Assembly (NCBI GenBank): GCA_014360465.1
Contig: JACIXQ010000014.1
Span: 1-42,643, forward strand
Length of the DNA: 42,643 nucleotides
Direction of reading: 5' to 3'
DNA from: a bacterium
Lineage (GTDB): Bacteria; Armatimonadota; JACIXR01
The notes below the pieces were generated by a model, which did not search any database, had not been told where the DNA came from, and worked only from the letters and a program-made list of their open reading frames with translations. Each line of letters opens with the position of its first letter. The stretch's first letter is position 1. Both the position numbers and the translations under genes were made by a program. Shown here piece after piece: positions 35,601 to 42,643 of the stretch.

Positions 35601-37615
35601 AAATTCTTGATGGCAGTTAAAGAGGTAGCGTGCTGGAAGGGGATATTGAGCTTCTTCAGGATGGGAATGAACTCGCTTTGCTCATCCGATATGATGAGCA
35701 ATTTAGGAGGGTCATCATTTGTAACCTTGCCACAATATTCTATGGCGAATGGAGCCCAGAACTGAATATAGGCAGGGGGTTTATGGGCGCGCCATATCAT
35801 AAAACTGTGGGCATGCTTTGAGCGGCAAGCTTTGAGGCGATTAAGAATTTCCTGAAAGATTTCTCTTCCCTTTTCCCTTTCTTCCTCACTATCACCCCAT
35901 TCTCCATCACATTCCCATTCACCAAGCATTATGGGCACATTCCATTTATCGGATATATGGCAGAGAAAATCAACATCTTTGAGACCATTTGGTCCCACTC
36001 CTCCGTGTAAAGTGAACACAACCTGCCTTTGTGGGTCACCCGTATCAAAGTTGACCTCTTTCCATGTGAGCTTTGTTCCGCCCCATCCAGCATTTGCATC
36101 GCTCACGATGATGATATGTCGGGGGTCTATTTTTCTGATTGCCTTGATACATTCTCTGTACCACTTACGAAGTTCCTTTGCGCTAATTTCTCCCGGCTCA
36201 TTCCAAAGTTCATATCCAGCTACCCAACCCTCTTCTTTGTAAACTTTAGCGACCGCTTTCCAAAAAGGAATGAACCAGTTATAAAGGATATCCATTGGAT
36301 TTCTTTCCGGGTCGGATTGAGGGTAGGCGTGTAGGTCAATTATTGCGTACATCCTATTTCTTTTGCAAGCCTGGACAAGGGGGTCTATCGTCTTTATAAT
36401 AAAGCCTTCAAATCCTCCCAACTCCTTCAATTTGGCATCACCTAATTCATCAAAATATGAATAGACCGCTATTCTTACAGCGTTCAAGCCCTCCTCCTTA
36501 AAGAAACGAAGAAGGGAATCGAAATCATCGTTCCAGAGCTTTCGTTCATAGGGAATTCCTCCTGTTTTTTTGAAGACGATTCCATTGCATGATTTATTAA
36601 CCTTGAAGGGGATTTTAAGGGAGTGAAGTTTCCCATCGAGCTTATGAGGCAGGCCGAGAAGTTCTCTGTGTTCGCCTTCTTCGTCCGTATAGAGCGTTAT
36701 CGTTCCCGTTCTTTGAGGGTCACCGAAGTATTTGACCGTCAGCAAATATTCTCCTGCTTTCAATGGTGAAGGGAAGGGAAGAGTGAAGAAGGAATAGGCT
36801 CCAGCCTCGCTTTTTATGCTTATCGCATCAACATCATTTTTCCTGATAAGTTCAAGATGTGGGTTTCCCTGCACCAGCTCCTTGCACGCCTTAATCCTTA
36901 TCGGTGGGAAGGGCTTCATATTCTCTATGGAAATCGCTCTTATCTCTATCCAATCCAAAGGTGTACCATCTTTTGGGGATGAATCGGTCTTCTTTATAAC
37001 CAATTCCCTTACCTCATCAGAGATGGTGAATACTTGCCTGAAAATATGGAAAGAACCGTCTTTATAATCGGGAAGGGAATAGGTCAACGGGAGATGGGTT
37101 GTGATTATGTTGAGATAGATACCAGTTGCCGAACTGCCATCTTTGGGAGAGAGATATCTTATTTTCAGCTCGTATTTGCCAGGCGCAAGGAAGAAAGGAA
37201 GACGGAGCGTGAAGAACGACCATTGTCCTGTTTCTCCTTTCATTTTGACGATTTTGCCCTTTGAGGAGTCCTTAAGTTCTTCAACTCTTATTTCGGGCGG
37301 CTCTCCTGCAAGTTTCCAGATGCTTTCCCTCCAGCTTTCCCCTTGCTTCAATGGTTTAGTAGGGGGTTTTTCAATCGCTATTTCAGCGATGGGTATTGTG
37401 GGGGGATTTTCTGGGGCATAAAGTTCTCCCTGCCAAATTGTTCCAATCGCGCCCAGAATAAAGGGTTTACCCTCCCAATTTTTTATGAACTTTCCCTCAA
37501 CATAAAGCCACGGTTCGGGTAAGTTGGGATGTCCAAGAGCCAGGTAGTTAAGTGATATCAGAAAGATGAACTCTAATTTTAAGAAGCAAACCCTATTCAT
37601 TTTACCCGAAATCAT
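32666..37615 (-). CDS. Giant secreted GH5-containing multidomain protein
   Basis: A 1649-residue protein with an N-terminal signal peptide (about 1-28). Two carbohydrate-binding-like beta sandwiches (about 105-230 and 240-350) precede a GH5-type TIM barrel (360-640), with acid/base Glu473 in ELWNEPGE and nucleophile Glu566 in IMLGEWECD. Then come an amidotransferase-like domain (about 638-725), an F5/8 type C (discoidin-like) domain (about 780-935) and an Ig-like module (about 1005-1085). An alpha/alpha-barrel domain of the six-hairpin glycosidase type (about 1090-1480) and a second F5/8C-like domain (about 1500-1649) similar to the first complete it. The ATG at 37615 overlaps the upstream stop (ATGA). 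A second in-frame ATG at 37600 is possible. Two enzyme domains in one chain suggest sequential attack on a glycan. The substrate is unknown. Confidence 0.85.
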   Translation of the reverse strand: MISGKMNRVCFLKLEFIFLISLNYLALGHPNLPEPWLYVEGKFIKNWEGKPFILGAIGTIWQGELYAPENPPTIPIAEIAIEKPPTKPLKQGESWRESIWKLAGEPPEIRVEELKDSSKGKIVKMKGETGQWSFFTLRLPFFLAPGKYELKIRYLSPKDGSSATGIYLNIITTHLPLTYSLPDYKDGSFHIFRQVFTISDEVRELVIKKTDSSPKDGTPLDWIEIRAISIENMKPFPPIRIKACKELVQGNPHLELIRKNDVDAISIKSEAGAYSFFTLPFPSPLKAGEYLLTVKYFGDPQRTGTITLYTDEEGEHRELLGLPHKLDGKLHSLKIPFKVNKSCNGIVFKKTGGIPYERKLWNDDFDSLLRFFKEEGLNAVRIAVYSYFDELGDAKLKELGGFEGFIIKTIDPLVQACKRNRMYAIIDLHAYPQSDPERNPMDILYNWFIPFWKAVAKVYKEEGWVAGYELWNEPGEISAKELRKWYRECIKAIRKIDPRHIIIVSDANAGWGGTKLTWKEVNFDTGDPQRQVVFTLHGGVGPNGLKDVDFLCHISDKWNVPIMLGEWECDGEWGDSEEEREKGREIFQEILNRLKACRSKHAHSFMIWRAHKPPAYIQFWAPFAIEYCGKVTNDDPPKLLIISDEQSEFIPILKKLNIPFQHATSLTAIKNLENYSALIICSLNYPQPNILNEEIERKIKEFLSKGGRAFIEYSSSYRNELFGIKLDNPRRMLSERLIVSRSHYLTKGFEEGTLLEEHNSSYLPPRNLQGETILEYGKVLGTYRLLLTKDWVELILDLGEIQTLSLFRQRYGASISDYCPEKVEIYLSEDGKDYQLVGERTGNLLPQIVEIPLSNRKGRFIKLKIYKYKRSPTTDWLFLGEMEVLNEKGENIALHKPYTLSPNPSFLYPDGYPPKLTDGIIEGHYSDKLSIGFTTPTSPSPRSPALINLSFGQGELILSLLKISDYKARFFRPTEKWENLLRNIVLYLLPPEERKKVEENYIPLKASTEPHRWILPGETARLTVGTIPGIYPKAMIENRVIPLKENSPGVWEGNFEIEKEGVYELIVRANNGKNTRELKMKIEVKEREKKYREVLDKNIQWFLKSGVMPKPDGSQGVYNQRCLAWFDGGPLESLPSPYRVDCNAKSALAFYLYGELTNNKRYKMIGENILDFMLPHQIIDPKRPSFGGFPWLYEKINTIYLWDDNTRTALCLLYLYKKTGQIKFLLPALRVIELCRRVSHPDGLITRTAVEPEELDRIGCSAYKQFQQGIASDFDLLRWFSAYAVTADEEYKKLAETCLRCWKHLSTVRGLPIAYFYTKDENIKEIIINFWRSYLEHPDVKRWGVYRVDAPDFALAFEGDCSITTEADDPLSDQLYQTSFLLLHAWWSYKATGEPVCLEAFHKIGDFLARIQMESNDERIDGAWVRGWDLESWECYGAPYDPNYGPYSAYTGWMNSIIDIAYSLYLMNENPFPELSDDKTAKELLKKVRGETPKESIGEDNIALHCRYTLKPAPVGKYADSPVGKLTDGIIDGHYEDGLSVGWHIPQGESIEVEMNLDLGAKRNIAMIAQRYGAGMNDYIPNEVTVQASEDGLNFSDIVKGTPQQAGFLFLPLPKPVSARYLKFILKKRCLSPTQDFLFAGETLVYEAR

Positions 37616-40600
37616 CGTTCTATCGTAGCTATGTCCTCAGTGGAATGGGGGAGTGCGATGCGTAAAAGTATTTTCCCCTTCCATTGGGGAAAATGTTTCT
37701 CAAGGTCTATAAAGAGAACTTTTTGATCCAATGGGAATCTTTTGGTATCTCTCCTTACTTCCTCTTCGTCTATTCTGGTCAACAGAAGCTCTTTTGCCTT
37801 TATGCTGGTTCCGATAAATTCAACTTTCAATTTCCCATCTTTCTTTTCAACTCTCATCAGCCGAGGCGTGACGAGATAGCAGAGGACATTATGAGGGTCA
37901 ACTTCTATATCAATTACCGCTTCTTCTCCCTTCTTATGGAAATTCACATCCTTTAAATTCAAAAGGTCAAATATATGCCCATTTCTTGGTAGTGGTAGGC
38001 GAAGCTGGGCGAATTGAGTTCGCAGTCCCGCATTATAGATGGTGTATATCATCTGCTCTCCCTTGCGAAAACGATTGATGAAGAGAGGTGGAGAAAGTAG
38101 GGGTAGGGCAGGTTCAACATCCTCGCTGAGGAAGATATCGGCATTCTCCCTCAATGTGGGCATCCAACGGATGAACAGCTCTCGGCGAAGGGCATCGGGT
38201 TGATTTGTCCATAATCCCTCGCCATTGAAGAAGGCGAGTTTACATCGCCATAGCCCGTGACGATAGCTCGGTATCTCGTACATCTTGAACTGGGGGAGGA
38301 CGAATCGGAAATAGTTTAAGCCAGCAGGATTGTATTCAATGTCCCCACTGAGATTCGTCCAGAGGCTGTGCGACCAGGAGCCGTCCTCGTGCATAGCCAT
38401 ATAATCGCTTCCCGGTTCCTCCGAATGTATCGCTATCTTCGGGTTGACATTCATAACCGCCTGGCGTATAGCCTCAAATAGTTCTCCGCAACCCTGAACC
38501 CAGATGCCGGGGTTCTTATGATGATGGAGAGGATTATAGCAAACCTCTGCCCAGCGCGAGCCAGTGGAATCCACATACATAGCGCAGAGAGGTACCTGCC
38601 GCGCTATCTCCGCATAGGCTTTTGCGTCCCACTCTTGCCACTCCCTTACAGCTGGGCATATATTCCAGACGGGATTGGATTCAGTTGAATAATAATCATA
38701 ATAATTACCCTTATCATCCATCATCGCCCATTCGGCGCCATGCTCTTTGGCTATCTTTCTCTTTTTCTCAAGCACCATACCCTCAATATAAACTCCTACA
38801 GCCTGTCCCCAAGCCTTTGCCCTTTCCGCTTGTTTCTTCAATTCCATCAGTTCCTCCTTCAATTCATCGGGATAATCTATCGTCCAGAAGGGTGATAGGT
38901 GCCACCAATCATAGGAGCCGAATTCTTCACCCTTTTGGTTATCTGCGGGAGCTCCACCAACAAGAGCATAAAAACCGTACTTATAAATCGTAGGGCAGGG
39001 GCGAAGCTGTTTCCACCATCCCTTAAGCCACTTTCTATAATCGGAAAGGGCATCGCGCCAGTCTCCCTGATGGATACATATCGTTGCGGGTGGAGAGGAC
39101 CAGCTCCCGCCAGGTGGTATCTCCCAGGGAAGGTACTGGATAGAAAGGTGCAACCCTACTTTGCTACGCCAAGGGTTGAGCGGATGAGCGGGTTCTGGAA
39201 TATCGGCGACCCGTTTTGGAGCAGTCTCTTCGTTTGGAGACCAGCGCAAGGCGAATATCTTGTAGATTCCCTGAGTATCATCCGAGCGAAGGTAGATTCC
39301 CCCTCCCTCTGGGATGTAGGCATCTATTATTTGAAGCCAGGCCATTCCACCATAGCTGGATAATCCTTCCAAAGGAAGCTCACTTACAGCGCCACCCCTT
39401 TGGGGAAAATACCAACCCAATCTTTTGCCCAAAGATAGTCCGTCAAGAAGAGGGAACACGGGACGCACTTTCTGAAGCGAGGAAGAGGAATTGTGAATCT
39501 CCATTCCCCATTCCATCTTGCCGTCCATACTCGCCTTGATTCTTACCTGGAGCTCAATTCCTTCAAGAGCTTCCTTCTGATAAGTGAGATTGAGGATTAT
39601 GCTGTCTTTAGCTTTTGCAAGGGAGTGATTTTTGAGCGAGAAATCATCGGAATAGAGGAGCTCTCCATCGCTTAGCTGGATTGCGAATATCGGTGAGGGA
39701 TTTTTCATTGATACTGGGTTACCAATGAGGACCGAGTGCAAGTCCCTTATGATGCCCTTTTTCTTATCAATGGCAAGATGGTAAAAGGTATTCTCAATGA
39801 TTATTTCTTCCCCGGTTTGGGAAACCTTGGGCGGGATAGGCTTTATCTTAAGGTTCTTCCTGGTTATTTTTCCAATAAATGGTGGGGTGGGATTGCCAGG
39901 TTGATAGGAGATGGCGAATATAGCCCAGCCAGCTTGAATTGCACCATCGCAGAGGGTGATATGAGAGATGGGAGCAGGATGGGATGGTTGAACTATGTAA
40001 TCTTTCACTTCCTTATTGGGGAAAGGTGGGTTGCCAATTTCGTAGGGTAGAGGGGGTTTCCACCCGATGAGTTGAGGAAATATCCGTTCTTTGAAGCCAT
40101 TCTCATATGAGAGCTCAATTTGAAGGACATCTATAAGGCTATCATCGTGGCTGTAGAGCTCCTCATCGTAAAACGGGGCGATGAGTAAGGCGAGTATCTT
40201 CGCTTTAGCGTTGAGGGGAATGGATATGCGGGAGCGAGATGGTAAATCCTGCCATATACAATTTTTGCCAAAAGGAGTGGTGATGAAGGGGATTCCCTGA
40301 ACATCGGAAACTGGCTCAGTAAATGGTGTGGGGATGCCCAGTTCAAGGGAGCTCGCATTGAGATGCTTCCATAAGTCAAGCATAATCCATCCATTTCTTT
40401 CCTTTTCCATTTTGGAGATTACCTCCTTATGGTAGCTCATAGAAAGGTCTTGGCAAAGAATATCGTAATTCTTGTTTGCCTCAACATAAGATTGCCAATC
40501 GGAAAGGGAAACGGTTCCTATTTTGTCAAAGGCAATTTTCAAATTCTGGAGAACCTGCCCTGCTTCTCCCCAATATCTGAGCGTCTCCTCGTTAGTCAAA

Positions 40601-41295
40601 GTAGAGGTAATGATATTCATAAGGTTTTGTCTCAGGATATAGTCATCTCTTTGGGGAATGGGAGTTACATAAAGGCGAATATTATCTATTTTCATTCCCC
40701 AGACGCCACGCTGGTCACCGATAGCGGCGAAGACAAGCGGAGCAGGGTCGCCGTCATCGTGAGATATGGCTGGGCTTTCAGCAAGGAGATGTTGTCCCGT
40801 TTCATCGTAAATCCTAACCTTCACGCTTTTTGGGGTATTGCGAATTTGGATGTGAAGCCAGCGATTGGTGGGAATTCCACTTGCCTGCCATCTATTGAAC
40901 CAGTTCCCTCCAGCTAATGTATAGAGGAAGAAGCGTTCGGGACCATATTCCAACCACCAGTATGAATGCCCTTCGGGGCGTGGATGATGAACAACCGCTT
41001 GATATCCGCCCGTTTCATCAGGTGGCTGAAAGAAATCGTATTCAAGTGTATAGTCAATATTGGCTATAGCCTTGGCGCTTGTTAGGTTAGTTTGGGAATG
41101 GTCGCCGAAGAGATGAAAGCATTTTCCACCATTCCTTTTTTCCAAGCGGGCAAAACTCTGTTTTTCACCTAAATGTAATTGCCAGAGGGAGGAGAGCTTC
41201 TCTGATTCGAAATCTTCCCTCAAAATGAATTCTTGCGCTCCTGCAAGATTAAAGAAAAGAGAGAGAAGGCACAATATTTGTGTTAGCCTCGCCAT
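37612..41295 (-). CDS. Large secreted DUF6259-like glycoside hydrolase-type protein
   Basis: A 1227-residue protein with a signal peptide (MARLTQILCLLSLFFNLAGA, cleavage before QE). An N-terminal concanavalin-like beta sandwich (about 22-210) is followed by beta-rich regions (about 300-740) and a TIM-barrel domain (about 760-1060) resembling DUF6259 proteins, which are distant relatives of GH36-type barrels. The entry stretch IHQGDWRDALSDYRKWLKGW is typical. Candidate active-site residues are the Asp in MYVDSTGS (about 909) and the Glu pair in IHSEEPGSD (about 959). A C-terminal beta domain closes the protein. The ATG at 41295 has GGGAGG 6 bases upstream and gives the signal peptide directly. 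A longer in-frame start at 41457 would overlap the divergent regulator and is rejected. The gene leads the unit with the GH5 protein. Confidence 0.82.
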   Translation of the reverse strand: MARLTQILCLLSLFFNLAGAQEFILREDFESEKLSSLWQLHLGEKQSFARLEKRNGGKCFHLFGDHSQTNLTSAKAIANIDYTLEYDFFQPPDETGGYQAVVHHPRPEGHSYWWLEYGPERFFLYTLAGGNWFNRWQASGIPTNRWLHIQIRNTPKSVKVRIYDETGQHLLAESPAISHDDGDPAPLVFAAIGDQRGVWGMKIDNIRLYVTPIPQRDDYILRQNLMNIITSTLTNEETLRYWGEAGQVLQNLKIAFDKIGTVSLSDWQSYVEANKNYDILCQDLSMSYHKEVISKMEKERNGWIMLDLWKHLNASSLELGIPTPFTEPVSDVQGIPFITTPFGKNCIWQDLPSRSRISIPLNAKAKILALLIAPFYDEELYSHDDSLIDVLQIELSYENGFKERIFPQLIGWKPPLPYEIGNPPFPNKEVKDYIVQPSHPAPISHITLCDGAIQAGWAIFAISYQPGNPTPPFIGKITRKNLKIKPIPPKVSQTGEEIIIENTFYHLAIDKKKGIIRDLHSVLIGNPVSMKNPSPIFAIQLSDGELLYSDDFSLKNHSLAKAKDSIILNLTYQKEALEGIELQVRIKASMDGKMEWGMEIHNSSSSLQKVRPVFPLLDGLSLGKRLGWYFPQRGGAVSELPLEGLSSYGGMAWLQIIDAYIPEGGGIYLRSDDTQGIYKIFALRWSPNEETAPKRVADIPEPAHPLNPWRSKVGLHLSIQYLPWEIPPGGSWSSPPATICIHQGDWRDALSDYRKWLKGWWKQLRPCPTIYKYGFYALVGGAPADNQKGEEFGSYDWWHLSPFWTIDYPDELKEELMELKKQAERAKAWGQAVGVYIEGMVLEKKRKIAKEHGAEWAMMDDKGNYYDYYSTESNPVWNICPAVREWQEWDAKAYAEIARQVPLCAMYVDSTGSRWAEVCYNPLHHHKNPGIWVQGCGELFEAIRQAVMNVNPKIAIHSEEPGSDYMAMHEDGSWSHSLWTNLSGDIEYNPAGLNYFRFVLPQFKMYEIPSYRHGLWRCKLAFFNGEGLWTNQPDALRRELFIRWMPTLRENADIFLSEDVEPALPLLSPPLFINRFRKGEQMIYTIYNAGLRTQFAQLRLPLPRNGHIFDLLNLKDVNFHKKGEEAVIDIEVDPHNVLCYLVTPRLMRVEKKDGKLKVEFIGTSIKAKELLLTRIDEEEVRRDTKRFPLDQKVLFIDLEKHFPQWKGKILLRIALPHSTEDIATIER

Positions 41296-41324
41296 AATTG
41301 CCTCCCAACAAAAATTTTGATTCA

Positions 41325-41330
41325 ATGATA
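41325..41330 (-). promoter_or_regulatory. Possible -10 element of the DUF6259-like gene
   Basis: TATCAT on the minus strand lies 30 bases before the start codon. No recognisable -35 hexamer is found 16-18 bases further upstream. A promoter lacking a -35 sequence would fit activation by the divergent AraC-type regulator, but this is weak evidence. Confidence 0.35.
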
Positions 41331-41377
41331 GCAAATTTCGGAGAAGAATGGAAGGAAGTGTGTTGTAAGCTCGCATA

Positions 41378-41406
41378 TTGCAATTTGTAGGTCTTTGGTA
41401 TACAAT
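41378..41406 (+). promoter_or_regulatory. Promoter of the PocR/AraC regulator gene
   Basis: TTGCAA (41378-41383) and TACAAT (41401-41406) are separated by 17 bases. The ATG at 41414 follows the -10 element by 7 bases, so transcription should begin at or next to the start codon, giving a leaderless mRNA. No ribosome binding site is present. The element overlaps the 118-base divergent control region shared with the hydrolase unit. Confidence 0.6.
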
Positions 41407-41413
41407 TTTCTTA

Positions 41414-42598
41414 ATGAGTTCTAACCAGACGCTTAGACCTTTTCTAAATTTTCTCAAGGAGGCAGTTCCCTCTTGGAACCTCTATCCCCTATATTCTCCC
41501 ACCCGTTTTTGCGAAATAATAAAACATAGTAAGGGAGGATTGGAGAGATGTATAAGAAGCGATAGGGAAGCAGCGGAAATCGTTATAAAAGAGAAAAAGG
41601 CACTTGTTTATCAGTGTCATGCTGGGATAATGGATGGTATTGTTCCGATTATGCTTGGCAATGAGCCGGTTGCTTTTCTCGTATTTGGGCAATTTCTTAC
41701 TGAGCCACCTACCGAGGAAAGCTTTTCAAGAGTCTGGGAAAGGGTAAAGGATTTGGAACTTCCTTATGAGGAATTGAAGGATGCATTTTTCCATCTTGCA
41801 GTTGTTCCCCAGCAATTCGTCGAGAGGATGGCTGAGGGTATGTTTTCCGCTTTACAGGAGTTTTTGAGGAGTCTTTCCAGGGTTCTGCCCCCTCTTGATA
41901 AACAGAGATTATACGACCTGGATGCAGAGATATGGTTAGCTCAGCTTGAGAGACAAATCCTTCTTCTCTCAAAGGAAGAAGGCGAGTTACTCTCACGTTT
42001 TCAATGGGCGAGCATAGAGGTCGTGTTGAATTACTGGGTTGAGTGGATGGAGAAGGAAATAAAGCATTTTGAGGAGTCTCCCTGGGAGACGAAGTCCCGC
42101 ATTTGGGGCGTCATAACATCCCTCTTGTCCTATGCGAGGTTGTTTCAGGCATCTTCAAGGATAAACTTGCTGGAGTTTTATTCCCATTATGCGGCGATGG
42201 TCAAGAGGTGTAATACGAAAGAGGAGATGCGGGAAGCTCTAATGCAAATAATAAATGACCTTCTCGCCATAAGGGGGCAGACTAGCTACAGAGCCTCAAT
42301 TGTGGAGAGGGTGAAAAGGTTCATATTGCAGAACTATGATAAAGAGGGGTTGTGTTTAAGGGAGGTTGCCAGGGCATTTCGTCTAAGTCCCTACTATTTA
42401 GCCCATCTTTTCAAGAACATAGAGGGTATAAGCATTGGGGAATACATCAAGAACATAAGGATGGCGCAGGCGAGGAAACGTCTTTCCTCAAAAATAAATT
42501 GCTTTGAAAGCTTGTTCCGTTTATTCATTGTTATACCTCCTTACCTTTATTTGATATGCTTTGTCAAGTCTTTTCTCCAACATCTCAATCCGTTCTGA
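41414..42598 (+). CDS. PocR-domain AraC-type regulator with disrupted C-terminus
   Basis: A 394-residue reading frame. An N-terminal PocR sensory domain (about 1-160) shows the conserved Cys pair (RCIRSDR near 46 and YQCHAGIMD near 68) and the IMLGNEPVAFLVFGQF block. A helical middle follows. An AraC-type domain begins near residue 297 and contains the first helix-turn-helix (LREVARAFRLSPYYLAHLFK) and the linker helix through ARKRLSS (359). The second helix-turn-helix, with its usual Ile-Ala-x-x-x-Gly-Phe and Tyr-Phe-Ser-Arg-x-Phe-Lys signature, is absent. It is replaced by 35 unrelated hydrophobic residues, and no alternative frame restores it. The start at 41414 is used because the earlier TTG at 41378 lies in the promoter. 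The gene diverges from the hydrolase unit, which it probably regulates. It may now be non-functional. Confidence 0.85.
   Translation: MSSNQTLRPFLNFLKEAVPSWNLYPLYSPTRFCEIIKHSKGGLERCIRSDREAAEIVIKEKKALVYQCHAGIMDGIVPIMLGNEPVAFLVFGQFLTEPPTEESFSRVWERVKDLELPYEELKDAFFHLAVVPQQFVERMAEGMFSALQEFLRSLSRVLPPLDKQRLYDLDAEIWLAQLERQILLLSKEEGELLSRFQWASIEVVLNYWVEWMEKEIKHFEESPWETKSRIWGVITSLLSYARLFQASSRINLLEFYSHYAAMVKRCNTKEEMREALMQIINDLLAIRGQTSYRASIVERVKRFILQNYDKEGLCLREVARAFRLSPYYLAHLFKNIEGISIGEYIKNIRMAQARKRLSSKINCFESLFRLFIVIPPYLYLICFVKSFLQHLNPF
42394..42528 (-). pseudogene. Start of an unidentified minus-strand gene, cut at the junction
   Basis: An ATG at 42528 has a near-perfect AAGGAGG site 7 bases upstream. 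The first 12-13 codons (MNKRNKLSKQFI) lie in DNA unrelated to the regulator. From about 42490 the frame reads antisense through the AraC gene and stops at 42394 after 44 codons. This looks like a gene whose body was lost at the junction. The short basic start is too little to name a family. Confidence 0.45.
42488..42494. other. Sequence junction interrupting the AraC gene
   Basis: Regulator similarity ends at the codons for Leu-Ser-Ser (up to 42490). Beyond it the plus strand carries no AraC sequence and the minus strand shows gene-like organisation with a strong ribosome binding site. No inverted repeat or target duplication is visible in the remaining 150 bases. The join may be an insertion or deletion boundary, or an assembly artefact. 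Confidence 0.6.
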
Positions 42599-42643
42599 TA
42601 GTTCAAATAAGTCTATATTAGCTCTCATTGCCTTTAGTTTTTC
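42521..42643 (-). CDS. C-terminal end of an unidentified gene, start beyond window
   Basis: An open minus-strand frame enters from the window's right edge and ends at 42521. The 40 visible residues are charged and heptad-like (LSERIEMLEKRLDKA), suggesting a terminal coiled coil. Its stop overlaps the start of the next minus-strand frame (ATGAATAA), the usual layout of co-translated genes. Homology cannot be judged from this length. Confidence 0.4.
   Translation of the reverse strand, partial: EKLKAMRANIDLFELSERIEMLEKRLDKAYQIKVRRYNNE

Noticed and set aside
41296-41457. N-terminal extension of the DUF6259-like protein to 41457
   Set aside because: It would place 54 residues before a perfect signal peptide and cover the regulator's promoter and start. 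The ATG at 41295 has its own GGGAGG site.
42521-42643. Naming the right-edge frames as a transposase
   Set aside because: The basic start and neighbouring overlap are compatible with an insertion sequence. However, no terminal repeat, target duplication or transposase motif is visible in 150 bases.
1-42643. CRISPR arrays, tRNA or rRNA genes
   Set aside because: No regularly spaced direct repeats, tRNA cloverleaf with a T-loop motif, or rRNA-like conserved blocks were found on reading either strand.

Overview
The window comes from an uncultured-looking bacterium of moderate GC content. Its proteins are rich in Lys, Ile and Glu, its genes are tightly packed, and many of them overlap. The division and cell-wall (dcw) cluster includes a small basic membrane protein (DUF1290) and a DUF881 protein between ftsQ and ftsA. 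That arrangement is typical of Terrabacteria such as Firmicutes or Armatimonadota. MurE carries the DNPR motif of meso-diaminopimelate-adding enzymes. Very large secreted multidomain glycosidase-like proteins make a thermophilic Armatimonadota or Fervidibacteria-like organism my best guess. This is inference, because no rRNA gene is present. Nearly everything is on the minus strand, so operons read from high to low coordinates.

Region A (about 7583-25806, minus) is a complete dcw cluster in the order mraZ-rsmH-ftsL-ftsI-murE-murF-mraY-murD-ftsW-murG-murC-murB-ddl-ftsQ-DUF881-sbp-ftsA-ftsZ. Most junctions are ATGA/GTGA overlaps or have no spacer. A good sigma-70-type promoter and two MraZ-box-like direct repeats precede mraZ. 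Region B (1-7567, minus) directly follows ftsZ. It holds a secreted protein of nearly 1700 residues with a GH99/WbsX-like N-terminus, two related secreted proteins with Gln-rich segments, a perfect 15-16 bp intergenic hairpin, and the 5' part of a SAM hydrolase (DUF62) gene cut by the window edge.

Region C (26043-42490) looks like a glycan-utilisation locus. A PocR-domain AraC-type regulator (plus strand) diverges from two minus-strand units. The first is a DUF6259-like secreted hydrolase followed by a GH5-containing protein of 1649 residues. The second is a GH42-like protein of 1413 residues followed by an MFS transporter and a galactokinase-family GHMP kinase. The second unit has its own promoter and appears leaderless, as does the regulator. 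The plausible logic is regulator sensing, extracellular trimming of a glycan, uptake, then phosphorylation of the released sugar. The substrate cannot be read from sequence. The 180 bp between the two units can fold into a three-way junction.

At the right edge (from about 42490) the AraC gene loses its second helix-turn-helix. It runs into unrelated DNA carrying the end of one minus-strand reading frame and the start of another. This is a rearrangement, a mobile-element boundary, or an assembly join.
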